Of a DNA stretch of 64,000 bases, positions 23,295-33,319 are shown in pieces; positions within the stretch are counted from its first letter, which is position 1, and every line of letters starts with the position of its first letter. A program made the position numbers and the translations under genes. This DNA comes from Periconia sp. R9002 (Eukaryota; Ascomycota; Dothideomycetes; Pleosporales; Periconiaceae). Location: assembly GCA_023627715.1 (NCBI GenBank), contig JAMAHW010000005.1, positions 434,001 through 498,000 on the forward strand, in the 5' to 3' direction. The notes beneath the pieces are model-generated. The model searched no databases. It saw nothing but the letters and a program-made list of their open reading frames with translations, and was not told the origin of the DNA.

Positions 23295-23424
23295 TGACAA
23301 TTGATCCAAGCAGTCCATGCTACACATGGACCCCGCAGACCTTATAATGGTCCCAATTCCCTCTTCCTTCTTCGCTTCAGCCAAACTGTCCATTCCGATT
23401 CTCCTACCATAATACCCAATTTGA

Positions 23425-25699
23425 ATGGCTTCCAACATCTTGTCTACGGCAACCGAAAAAGTTAAAGAAATGGCCGGCGTAAACAACAAAAAGGTTTCCG
23501 ACCTGTCCAATGATACCAAGGACGTGCATGACAAGAGCTGGAGAGCAACCACAGACTGGGGTACCAAGATCCCTACTCACGATGACTGGCTGAGGGTTGC
23601 AAGCGAAGACAAGACCGGCCCAAACCTTTTGGAGGATGGCTTTGCCCGTGAGAAGATCCACCGCTTCGATCACGAGCGTATCCCCGAACGCGTGGTTCAC
23701 GCTCGTGGAAGTGGTGCTCACGGCAAGTTTACTCTCTTCGAGTCGGCCTCCGATGTCACATCAGCAGGCGTTCTCACGGATACCTCTCGCGAGACACCCA
23801 TCTTTGTCCGATTCTCGACCGTCCTCGGCAGTCGTGGCTCTGCTGATACGGTTCGCGATGTCCGTGGTTTTGCCGTCAAGTTCTACACGGATGAAGGTAA
23901 CTGGGACATTGTTGGAAACAACATCCCCGTCTTCTTCATTCAAGACGCCATGAAGTTCCCCGATGTGATACATGCCGGAAAGCCGGAGCCTCACAATGAG
24001 ATTCCTCAGGTACTTTGCTCGCAACTCCCCAATAAAGGAAGGTCACTGACATTTTCAGGCTCAATCCGCACACAACAACTTCTGGGACTTCCAATTCATG
24101 CACCCCGAGGCCACCCACATGTTCATGTGGGCCATGTCTGACCGAGCCATTCCACGATCCTACCGCATGATGCAGGGATTTGGTGTCAACACCTTCACTC
24201 TTACTAATGACAAGGGGGAGAGGTCTTTTGTTAAGTTTGTGTGGACACCTGAACTTGGTGTTCACAGTTTTGTCTGGGATGAGGCCCTGAAGATCGCTGG
24301 GCAGGACCCCGATTTCCACCGTAAAGATCTATGGACGGCGATTGAGAGCGGCGCATATCCCAAGTGGAAGTTTGGTATTCAGGTCATTCCAGAGGGAAAA
24401 GAAAACGACTTCGACTTCGACATCCTAGACGCTACTAAGGTATGGCCCGAAGAATTGGTGCCTATTCGATACATTGGTCAATTGGAGCTCAACCGGAACC
24501 CGGACGAGTTTTTCACTCAGACCGAGCAGGTCGCATTTGCCACAGGTCATATTGTTCCCGGTATTGGGTTCAGTGATGACCCACTGCTTCAGGGACGAAA
24601 CTTCTCTTACCAAGACACCCAGCTCAGTCGGCTCGGTATCAACTGGGAGGAGCTACCGATCAACAGGCCTGTTTGCCCTGTCATGAACTTTAACCGTGAT
24701 GGTGCGATGCGTCACACAATCACCAAAGGCACCGTCAACTATTTCCCCAACCGATTCCATGCCGTACCTCCCGCTTCCAAGGAAGAGGGTGCCTATATTG
24801 ACTACGCAGAAAAGGTTGCTGGCATCAAGGCTCGTCTCAGGAGCGCTAAGTTCAGGGAACACAAGAACCAGGCAGAACTGTTTTACAACTCCCTTTCTGC
24901 CCCTGAAAAGAGCCATTTGACTAATGCGCTTGCATTTGAGCTGGACCACTGTGATGATCCTATTGTGTATGGGCGTATGACTGAGCGTCTAGCGGAGATT
25001 GACTTGGAGTTGGCACAGAGCGTTGCTGAGATGGTCGGTGGAGAGCAGCCCAAAGAGCAGAAACGACCAAAGCACAACAAGACCGCCAAGGGCCTCTCAC
25101 AAATCGAGTATGCTCCAGAGAAGCCGACAATCGCCACCAGGATGGTTGCCATCATCATCGCCGATGGTTACGACCCAGTTGCGTACAATGGCATCAAGGC
25201 TGCTCTCACAGCTGCCGGAGCTCTTCCCTTCACAATCAGTCCGAGACGAAACAAGATCTTTGCTGCTGGCGAAGACAAGAACACTGGAAAGGGTGTTGTT
25301 GCTGACCACCACCTTGAGGGTATGCGGTCAACCTTGTTCGACAGTGTCTTTGTGCCGGGCGGTGTTGAGTCCGTCGAGACCCTCCGCAAGAACGGCCGCG
25401 CTGTCCACTGGGTCCGCGAAGCTTTCGGTCACCTCAAGGCCATCGGTGCAACCGGGGAAGCTGTGCAGTTTGTTCGCGATGCGGTCGATCTCCCCGGCAT
25501 GCAGTTCTCCAACACTGTCGAAGTTGTTGATTCGTACGGTGTCGTCACTGCAGGCCAGGTGCAGCCCCAGAGCTTCAAGGAAGTCATTTCCATGGCGAAG
25601 GGCGCAAAGGACTTTGTAGATGCTTACACCTATGCCATCTCGCAGCACAAAAACTTTGACCGTGAGTTGGCGGGATTGAATGCTATGGTGGCTTATTAA
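23425..25699 (+). CDS. Large-subunit catalase, CatA-like
   Basis: Haem catalase converting hydrogen peroxide to water and oxygen. Two exons, 23425-24009 and 24059-25699 (49-bp phase-0 intron), give 741 residues, the size of clade-2 large-subunit catalases. The active site is visible: H92 in [13 protein letters not shown], Asn in [12 protein letters not shown] (about residue 165), the [20 protein letters not shown] block and the proximal haem Tyr in [12 protein letters not shown]. From about residue 570 a DJ-1/PfpI-like (class I glutamine amidotransferase) domain follows, beginning [17 protein letters not shown]. There is no signal peptide and no C-terminal peroxisomal signal (end GLNAMVAY), which resembles the spore catalase CatA of Aspergillus rather than secreted CatB. 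CRE-like sites lie upstream. The next gene on the same strand is a D-amino-acid oxidase, a peroxide producer. Confidence 0.96.
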
Positions 25700-26638
25700 A
25701 TTGAACATTGGAGTTCTCGTTACGCAGAAACGAGAATCACGTGAGGGAAAGTAAATTAGGATACCAGAGGATGTAACAATCCTCATCTTTTCATAGTATA
25801 TCAACATCGAATGGATCAACGTTATTTGCTATATACTCCCGGCTCAAGCCTTGCAAAACAACCTAACCAGGGGATGTTTCAGATATTTTTCTGTGTTGAT
25901 GCCGCAGGTAATTCAATCAGATATTGAGATGATATCATTCTATTTTTTTTTATTTCCCATTTACTGTCCAGGTTGTATCACGTATCAAGCCCTCAAACCT
26001 TCCGACGAATGCAACACTAGCTACCATCTACAACACACCAAGCTTCAAACGTCGAGCATCGTGATCGGTATCCCGATCGGAAACCACGTCGGAAAAGCCG
26101 CAAAACTATACCTCATCTAGAATTAGTCTAAATAATGATCTCACGCCATGCACACAGTCCATCCTCCACTTACACACACTGCTCTAACTGTATTGACTGC
26201 TGTTACCCAGGCAGAAGCACTAGTAGATTTTGTAAGTATTGTTCATTTCTCGCATGATTTGTCTTTGCTGCCTATAGCCAAATAAAGTGAGCTGGGATGA
26301 TGCGTTGCTGTGCGAATTATCCGAGCTATTTGCTATCCATTCCGATGGCGGAGACTATGCCGTCGGAAAACGGCCGAAAAGACGCGATCTCTTCATGTTG
26401 TGAAAGATCGCGAGCATGACTGTTTTATACATATGATCGGGTTTATATAACTCGACTGCGTATGTCAGTTATATAAAATCCATCTTTTGTAGTCTTTCGC
26501 ATCAACACCAAGTGCGTTTTTACTATCATTACCCGCGCGCGCATTTCTTCTTCATAATCTCCAATTGCTATCAAAACATTCAACCACTCATCTAACCATT
26601 ACATCCCATAATAGTCAATTTAACATAAACAACCAACC
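25700..26638. other. Intergenic, catalase 3' side and DAAO promoter
   Basis: About 940 bp. The right part carries two TTATATAA boxes in an inverted repeat (26442-26477) and a GCGATCT-AGATCGC hairpin near 26383-26410. No gene is seen. Confidence 0.55.
26442..26477. promoter_or_regulatory. TATA-containing inverted repeat before DAAO
   Basis: TTTATATAAC at 26442-26451 and GTTATATAAA at 26468-26477 are perfect reverse complements separated by 16 bp. They lie about 160-200 bp before the DAAO ATG, so one is probably the TATA box; the symmetry could also be a dimer binding site. Confidence 0.5.
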
Positions 26639-27907
26639 ATGACAACCCCCACCAAACCACCCTCTTTCCTCGTCCTTGGCGCCGGCGTAATCGGCCTCTC
26701 CACAGCCCTTACCCTCCGCAACGCCTACCCCAACTCCCCCATCACCATCGTCGCCAAACACTTCCCAGGCGACCGCTCAATCGAATACACCTCCCCGTGG
26801 GCCGGTGCCAACTGGGCGACCATGGCTCATGACAACGGACCCCTCGAACACTACGATCGCGTGACTTTTGAACGGTTCGCGAAATTCGTGGATGAGGAGG
26901 GGGTCGGGGAAGAGGTAGGCATCGCGAGGATGGGCATGTGGGGGATCTTTGATGAGCCGATTGAGAAGGCGGGGGTTTTGAGTGATGGGACGGGGAAGTT
27001 GTGGTTTCGAGAGTTGGTTGGGGGGTTGAGGGAGTTGACGAGGGAGGAGTTGCCTGAGGGTGCGGCGTTTGGGCTTGAGTTTGCGAGTACGTGGATGATT
27101 AATACGCAGGTGTATTTGAATTGGTGGGTTGATTGCATTTTTTTCTTACACTTGTCAATTCAAACGGCTAATGAGCAATCCGCAGGCTACAAGCACAAGC
27201 TCTCAAAAAAGGGATCAAAACTATACGTCGTCACTATTCATCTCTGACCTCGCTATACAATGATTTCCCCTCAACAACGCTTCTCATCAACTGCTCAGCC
27301 CTAGGATCACTCCACCTTACAGATGTCCGCGACACAAACCTCTACCCAACCCGTGGCCAAACAGTACTTGTTGCACAGCCCAAAGTTCCCATCCAGCGCA
27401 TGTACTTCCGCTCCCCGGAACGTATCAACCCATCCGTATCATACGTCTTCCCGCGACCAAACGGCGGTGGTGTCATTCTCGGCGGATGCCGTCAAGACGG
27501 GAATTGGAGCGCGGAGGTGGACATGGAGTTGAGCAAACAGATTATGGGGAAGTGCTGTGCGTTGTGTCCAGAGTTGGGGAAACCAGAAGATTTACAGGTC
27601 ATAAGTCATAATGTTGGGTTGCGGCGTAAGTTTCCTGCTTTGCATAATTCATTCAGGGGTGCGGTGTTACTGACAGTGATGTGACAGCGAGTAGAGTGGG
27701 AGGAACTAGGATTGAGCTGGAAAGGTTGAGCAATGGTGTCCCTGTCGTGCATAACTATGGACATGCTGGCGCAGGGTATCAGTCTTCGTGGTATGCTTGA
27801 TTTTCGCAGTGGAACCATATACGACATGCTGACAGATGTATAGGGGAACTGCTGAACGGGCAGTCGAGCTCGTTCGCAAAGCGTTGGAGCCCGCGGCGAA
27901 GCTATAA
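26639..27907 (+). CDS. D-amino-acid oxidase, peroxisomal
   Basis: FAD enzyme oxidising D-amino acids to 2-oxo acids, ammonia and hydrogen peroxide. Four exons, 26639-27123, 27186-27625, 27688-27790 and 27844-27907, give 363 residues, a normal DAAO length. Visible motifs: the FAD dinucleotide-binding LGAGVIGLSTALTL near residue 12, the flavin-contacting WAGANWATMA, INCSALGSLHL, the substrate-site FRSPERINPSVSYVFPRP stretch and the C-terminal DAAO signature VHNYGHAGAGYQSSWGTA, which is interrupted by the last intron (TG|G Trp codon). The protein ends AKL, an acceptable type-1 peroxisomal targeting signal, so action in peroxisomes is likely. Promoter features include two TATA-like boxes. The catalase gene immediately upstream on the same strand may serve the same peroxide metabolism, although it lacks a peroxisomal signal. 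Confidence 0.94.
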
Positions 27908-28776
27908 AGTTTGATTTCACGTTCATACAGAGGGACAACACGCCGGGAGGTTATATATCGGGTAGCTAGTGTACCAGGCGTTATTCACAAATTAGATAAC
28001 TATACTAGACATACTACGTAAGTCGTGGAGCTTCTAATTCGTAAGAACCTATTAGTCCTCCAGAGATGTAACTTCCCATCGTGTCACCCCTCTGTATATG
28101 CAGCTTCATCAACGTGGCATACTGCGAATAATCAAGAAATATATTGCAAGCATTGGGTCAGACTGAGAACGGTAATTTCCATTCATGTAATCCCCAACCC
28201 TGTTCCATTGAGACGGCTGGTTTGGTTAGTTGTCGGGGGTGATATAAGATGTCAGGATACGTTTTACGTAGCCTATTTTGAACGTCTTACTATTACTTCT
28301 AGCATATACCTTAGTACTTTTAATTATTTAACAAACGTCTAGTAATATTATAATTTTAGGAGCTTACTTCTAACGCTTGTGCCCTCCGTCGTCTCCGCAC
28401 TGCTTGCGAGCGTGCTAAGCGCACCCTCCATGACATGAATGATCGCAGCGCAAACCCTTCACTCTGTGTGCGCAAAGATAATTTAAACATAGCATAGAAT
28501 TGGACGTCTTAATGCAGAAATATTCAATACGTTTTACCCTTGTCTACTGTTGTAAGTGTTCACAATAATTATGGAAAAGATGTGGTAAACGCGATATGGT
28601 ATTACGTCACTGTTGCACGACCCACCACGCGAAAACACGAGATCCAGCGCCCCATGTCTCGTCAAATGCACCTACTCACACGTTTGTACGAACGACGGAC
28701 ATATCTCATGAACACGGCATTTTCAGTTGTCAGTACCATAAGAAACGCTTCAAAAGGATACAAAAGTCAAGTCAGA
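27908..28776. other. Intergenic, partly AT-rich
   Basis: About 870 bp between DAAO and the DNA glycosylase. The part 28250-28370 is clearly AT-rich. The right end could encode an N-terminal extension of the glycosylase (see that entry). Confidence 0.45.
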
Positions 28777-29736
28777 ATGCCATCAAAGCGTTCCATACAG
28801 GATGAAGAAGAGCCGTTGTCTGACCTCGAAAGCGCTGGCAACGCAAATCAAACCAGCACACATCCTCCTGCTTCATTCAATGGTCGATTATCTAAGTTTC
28901 AATACACCACAATACCTACTCTATCGACCAATGCAACCTCACGAAGGATTTCGAAGCGCACACATACAAGTGCATCCGTAACTGCAGGAGCCACAGCGCC
29001 GCCACCAAAATTAACATCCTCCCCAAACAAGCAGAAGAAACAGCGCAAATCCAGCAGATATGCCGACCCTTCCAAATACGCTCATCTCTCGCCTCTCACC
29101 GACATCCTCACCCCTGGTCTAATCTGTGTTTTTGTCGGTACAAATCCAGGCGTGCAGACCGCAACTCGAGGCCACGCCTACGCGCACCCATCGAACCATT
29201 TCTGGAAGCTGCTGCACTCATCCGGACTAACAGACCGGCGACTGAAACCGGAGGAAGACCGAAGCCTACCGGAGCTGTATTGTATGGGCAACACCAACAT
29301 TGTCGAGCGACCTTCGAAAGACGCCGCTGAACTATCAAAAGAGGAGATGGCGGCCGGGACCGTAGCACTGGATGCTAAATTTCTCTTGTACAAGCCCGAA
29401 GCGGTGTGTATAGTAGGGAAAGGGATATGGGAAGCTATTTGGAGGCATCGTTATGGAAAGAATCCCACCAAGGCTGAGTTTAGGTATGGATGGCAGGACG
29501 AGGAGCATAATATGGGGAAGAGTGCAAAAGGACAAGAAGAAATAGGGCCAAATGGGGAGGTTTGGAAGGGTTCTAGAGTGTTTGTTACTACGAGCACTAG
29601 TGGGCTTGCCGCGAGCTTGAAGCCTGCGGAGAAAGAAGCTATCTGGAAACCATTCGGAGAGTGGGTGCAAAAGAGGAGGGAAGAGAGGGGATTTGTGCCT
29701 AGGGCAGAGGTCGAAGAAGCTGCAACGAAGATTTGA
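28777..29736 (+). CDS. G/T(U) mismatch-specific DNA glycosylase (TDG/Mug family)
   Basis: Predicted uracil/thymine-DNA glycosylase of the TDG/Mug family (Thp1 in fission yeast), starting base-excision repair at G:U and G:T mismatches. A single exon from the ATG at 28777 encodes 319 residues. Motif 1, GTNPG at residues 121-125, carries the conserved Asn (N123); it is followed by ATRGHAYAHPSNHFWKLLH, the base-pocket and intercalation block. CMGNTNIVERPSKDAAELS and VCIVGKGIWEAIWRH are conserved, and VFVTTSTSGLAAS fits the second active-site loop. The N-terminal 100 residues are basic, Ser/Thr-rich and probably disordered, as in eukaryotic TDG. The frame stays open upstream with in-frame ATGs at 28654 and 28708; an upstream start would add a basic stretch poor in acidic residues that might be a mitochondrial presequence. 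Confidence 0.9.
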   Translation: MPSKRSIQDEEEPLSDLESAGNANQTSTHPPASFNGRLSKFQYTTIPTLSTNATSRRISKRTHTSASVTAGATAPPPKLTSSPNKQKKQRKSSRYADPSKYAHLSPLTDILTPGLICVFVGTNPGVQTATRGHAYAHPSNHFWKLLHSSGLTDRRLKPEEDRSLPELYCMGNTNIVERPSKDAAELSKEEMAAGTVALDAKFLLYKPEAVCIVGKGIWEAIWRHRYGKNPTKAEFRYGWQDEEHNMGKSAKGQEEIGPNGEVWKGSRVFVTTSTSGLAASLKPAEKEAIWKPFGEWVQKRREERGFVPRAEVEEAATKI

Positions 29737-30705
29737 AAATGCATGCGTAACATTGAGATGAACTTCTACCGTTCATGATATGCTCGGACCGCGCGGGCTG
29801 CGACAGTCATATGAATTGAGCAAGGAAGAATCGGGCTTCGAATAGACAGGCCGCGTTGCATGGGATGGGCACCGCCACTCACTGACAAATGAGGCGCATG
29901 CCAAGCCGCACCAACTCGGATATCGGCATAACGGCCGGAGCCTCCTTGGGTGGAGTTTCTCCAACCTCACTTCGTCTCCTCTCCAATGGGCCTTTGAATT
30001 ATTCATGGGCCTCTCAAGGGGTTGTTCAGCGTCAAATTTTTTTGAGTTGCTTGAGCGACAGAATAGAGTTGCCATGTTGATCGCAAGTGATTCGGCTGCA
30101 TCTTGCGAACGAGTACCGTTATAGAGCAATCACATGCAGCATCTATCAAAGGTCATGCGTCTCGCCGTCTCCTATGGTAGACGCTTAAGAGTCTCCCACA
30201 CACGCGTCACCGTCAGCCAAGACCGACTCGTAGTCATCCGGTGCTCTTGGATCACCTCTACTTCGGCGGTTTCTATGCTGGTTGTCCTGAGAGCTATCTA
30301 GCGTCAGAGAGTGGTTGATCGTTCCTACAACGCTGCGCTTAGCAAACTTCCAATAGGTCTCTCATAATGGCAAGAATGCATAATATTACCAGAGCAAACC
30401 ATCCTTAGCGCTGCCGACTTGCCGTCCGATCCATCCGTCCAAACTTTCCACATCAAGTGATCCCCATTGCCTTGCCAGATAAATATACACGCTCCCCACT
30501 ATCCATCTGCTCCGTAAACCAGGGTCTAAGCTCCATAGCATACTGGGAAGAGAGAGAAAAAGGCCCGCTTTTAACACCACGCACCCCGGGGTCTGCCACC
30601 AGCCTCAGCACATCTATAAAGCTCACTTGCTTAGCCACACCTTTAGGGCTCAAGTCTACATACACCACACTTCTACATATCACTAGCCACTCTTTGGAAC
30701 ACATC
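29737..30705. other. Intergenic before the CYSTM-type gene
   Basis: About 970 bp with no supported gene. The right end is the promoter of the gene at 30706, with TATAAA at 30615-30620. Confidence 0.5.
30615..30620 (+). promoter_or_regulatory. TATA box of CYSTM-type gene
   Basis: TATAAA lies 91 bp before the ATG at 30706 in the context CATCTATAAAGC, a good position for a fungal TATA box. Confidence 0.5.
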
Positions 30706-31135
30706 ATGTCGCAGCAAGGCTACTACAACCAAGGTCCTCCTCCTCAGGGCTACCCACAACCGCAACCTCCCGGGCCCTACGGCATGTACCCGCCGGGACA
30801 TCAACAACAGCAAGTGAGTCGGCCCAAAACTCATAACATCATATTCATTCCAAACCAAAATCACAAACACGAACGCAGAAACAAACAAACAAAAACTAAC
30901 AACACCGCCTCCACAGATGCAATACCAACAAGCCCCCCCACCCGCCGAGAAGAAAGATCGCGGCTGTCTATACACCTGGTAAGCGGGCAAACACTCTCCT
31001 CCTCCTCCTCCTCCTGCCACACTCTGCTTAGCTAACGTTCTAATTTTTTTCCACAGCTTGGCTACGTTGTGCTGCTGTTGGCTGTGCGGAGAAACCTGCG
31101 AGTGTTGTTTGGATTGCCTCGATTGCTGCTGCTGA
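30706..31135 (+). CDS. CYSTM-type cysteine-rich tail protein (82 residues)
   Basis: A short three-exon gene assembled by hand: 30706-30813, 30917-30978 and 31057-31135. The introns (103 and 78 bp) have GTGAGT and GTAAGC donors and CAG acceptors, and the frame closes at TGA 31133-31135. The product begins MSQQGYYNQGPPPQGYPQ, continues as a Gln/Pro/Tyr-rich segment, and ends with a Cys-rich hydrophobic block LATLCCCWLCGETCECC then LDCLDCCC. This Pro/Gln-rich head plus Cys-rich C-terminal helix is the CYSTM architecture, small tail-anchored plasma-membrane proteins tied to stress resistance in yeasts and plants. No single exon is long enough to be noticed as an open frame. Convergent with the WW-domain gene. 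Function is inferred from architecture. Confidence 0.85.
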
Positions 31136-31737
31136 ACGCTTTATGCGTCGATTCGAGAGGAATGCGGTGTACGTCTACTACTAGAAGAAAGAGGGTTGAG
31201 AGGTTGTGAGGAGGGAGTAGGCGAGGTATATATGTTGTTGCCTGGGGATAGGAAGGCTGAGCGTAGATGGGGATGGAGTGAAGGGGGGAAGCATAGGACG
31301 AGGGGAGAGACGGGGGAATAGTGAAGAGAGAAGAGAGAAAGGGGGAGAGATCTTTCGAGGGGTGACATTGAACACCAACGACTTTGCGGTTTCTAAACTC
31401 GTCATCCAAGAGCGTGTGTACACTCCATGTACATATTTCGACAGTCGTCTGTATTTTCTACTTCTTTTAACATCAATGGGAATGTATTTAATTAGTTATT
31501 TGTGCTTGAAAGAATCCTTGTTATTTTGACTGTCATGTACATGTTTATAAACAGGAGGTGACAACGATGGCACTATGGATTTGAGTGGGTTTTGAGGTTC
31601 ACTGTCATGCGAGGGCCGGGTATGTCATATTCTTGCAAGGCCGTTAAACATATCTCATTATTGCTTAACTCAGTTACAGCAAATACTTCCATAAACTAAT
31701 CATATTCGAAATGCCATACCTCATGAGATTGTCATCT
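31136..31737. other. Convergent intergenic stretch
   Basis: About 600 bp between the 3' ends of the CYSTM-type gene (+) and WW-domain gene (-); the left half is purine-rich on the plus strand (GGGGAGAG-type). No gene seen. Confidence 0.55.
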
Positions 31738-33319
31738 CTAGTCGAACGCTTCACCATAGGAACCGGATCCATCAGACCCATAGTATTCATCATCAGGCTC
31801 ATCCTCAGAACTTCCTCCCGACGAAGCATCATCATCATCATAATCATACGACGGGGCATAAGAAGGTTCCGGATTTAGCGGTACGGCGCTAGCTACCGTT
31901 CCATAGGTGTCGGAAGCGGCAGCAGCCGCCATACCAGTGGCGGTATCCCAGGTATCAGAAGCCGCGTCCACCACGGGTTCGAAAGGAGCAGCAGCTAGGT
32001 CCGTGGCGGTGGCCCAGGTTTCGGACGCGGCATCGGTCAGAGGCGCCAGAGGAGCGGTAGCCGCATCGGCAGCGTTTTCCCAGGCATCATGGGCCGCATA
32101 TGCCAGAGGGGCGGCGGCAACGAGAGGGGCGGCGGCTAGGCCGGTGGCAGTGTCCCATGTCTCGGAGGCTGCGTCGCCTACATAGCCAGCTGCGTTACTG
32201 GCGTGCTCACTGATGTTCCATTCGTGTTCGCCTTTGTAAGATGTTAGTCAAGATGAGATACGAGAGACATGGAATGAAAACGTACTCAATTCGTGTGCGA
32301 CGTAGGCACCCCCCAGGGCACCTCCGATTCCAACACCTGCTAATGCTGCAGTCGAATGGCCTTTGTGCTTCTTGTCCTTATGCTTCTTCTTTACATCCTT
32401 GTATTTGTACTCGTCTTTATACTTGTACTTGTCATCCTTGTCTTTCTTCTTCTCCTTATCTTTATCCTTCTTCTTATCCTTGTCCTTTTTATCCTTTTTA
32501 TCCTTCTCGTCCTTGTTTTTGTGATCCTAAGCATATGGTGCCGGTTGGTAATAGCCCTGGATCGAAAGGAATGGTATCAGCAAACTACTAGGAGAGAATA
32601 TGTGTGACCACATGTAAATCTAGATGTACGCACATCGTGCCTCTGCGGTTGCGGTTGCTGGACATAGGGCGGTTGCTGATGACCCTGCGCGGCATGCGCC
32701 TGGGGTGGATAGAAACGACCGCCAGGACTTGCAGATATTGGTGGAGCAGGGTGTATAGGCTGGTAGGAAGTAGGGGGCGCCGATCCACAAGGCGGATCCC
32801 ATTGACTTTTCCCGCTTGATTGTTCCAGATAGTACCAGCGCTGACTGTTCTGGTCCCATTGAGCTAGCCATCCTGGAGGCATCGAAGAGGGCGGTCCGTT
32901 CTAGATGAAATGTTACTGTGTGGAATCTATGGCTGAGTTAGAGCCAAGGGTCAACGAACAGGTATAGGTGGGCCTTGATGAGGGGTTGGTTGGCCATAGC
33001 CTGGCTGCGCTTGTAGCTGGTGGTTTTGTGGTGGTGGATAGGCTTGATGGACCCCATGTGTTTGGGAATAAGGCGGTTGGTCTTGAGTACGATGTTCTTG
33101 GGATTGTGGATAGGGCTGCTGAGGCTGATAGCTTTGCTGCGGGGGATAATTGGATTGTGAAGGATAATTTTGTTGTGGGGGGTAGTTTTGCTGCTGGGCG
33201 TAATTTTGCTGCGAAGGGTCTTGGGCGTAATACGCACTCGTCAGGCCACGCTGGGAAGGCTTTGGGGAAGTCATTGAGGGGCACGATTTGACATCAAGCA
33301 GAAAAGATGGCGGGGTCAT
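31738..33319 (-). CDS. WW-domain, glycine-zipper and alanine-repeat protein
   Basis: Four exons are inferred: 33319-32960, 32900-32634, 32526-32286 and 32231-31738, giving 453 residues. In order: a Tyr/Gln/Pro-rich N-terminus with QNYPPQQNY repeats; one WW domain (about residues 127-157) with PPGWLAQWD and SGKSQWDPP, expected to bind proline-rich ligands; a second Pro/Gln-rich linker; a highly charged Lys/Asp tract (KDKKDKKDKDKKKDKDKEKK); a glycine-zipper-like segment AALAGVGIGGALGGAYVA; and alanine-rich repeats of the type DAASETWDTATGLAAAP, present about three times. An acidic tail with DDDDASSGG ends the protein. Intron 2 (107 bp) has two possible acceptors; the proximal one leads to a stop (see findings). 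The ATG at 33319 is preferred over 33274 by context. No specific role known. Confidence 0.8.

Larger units (their letters stand above)
17799..23424. other. Gene desert with microsatellites, ending in the catalase promoter
   Basis: About 5.6 kb without a supported gene. Open frames occur on both strands but are low-complexity or lack motifs. The left part is the 5' side of the small Cys/His gene and has G/T-rich and repeat-rich tracts. The right part is the catalase promoter, with CRE-like sites at 22844 and 23289. Confidence 0.5.
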
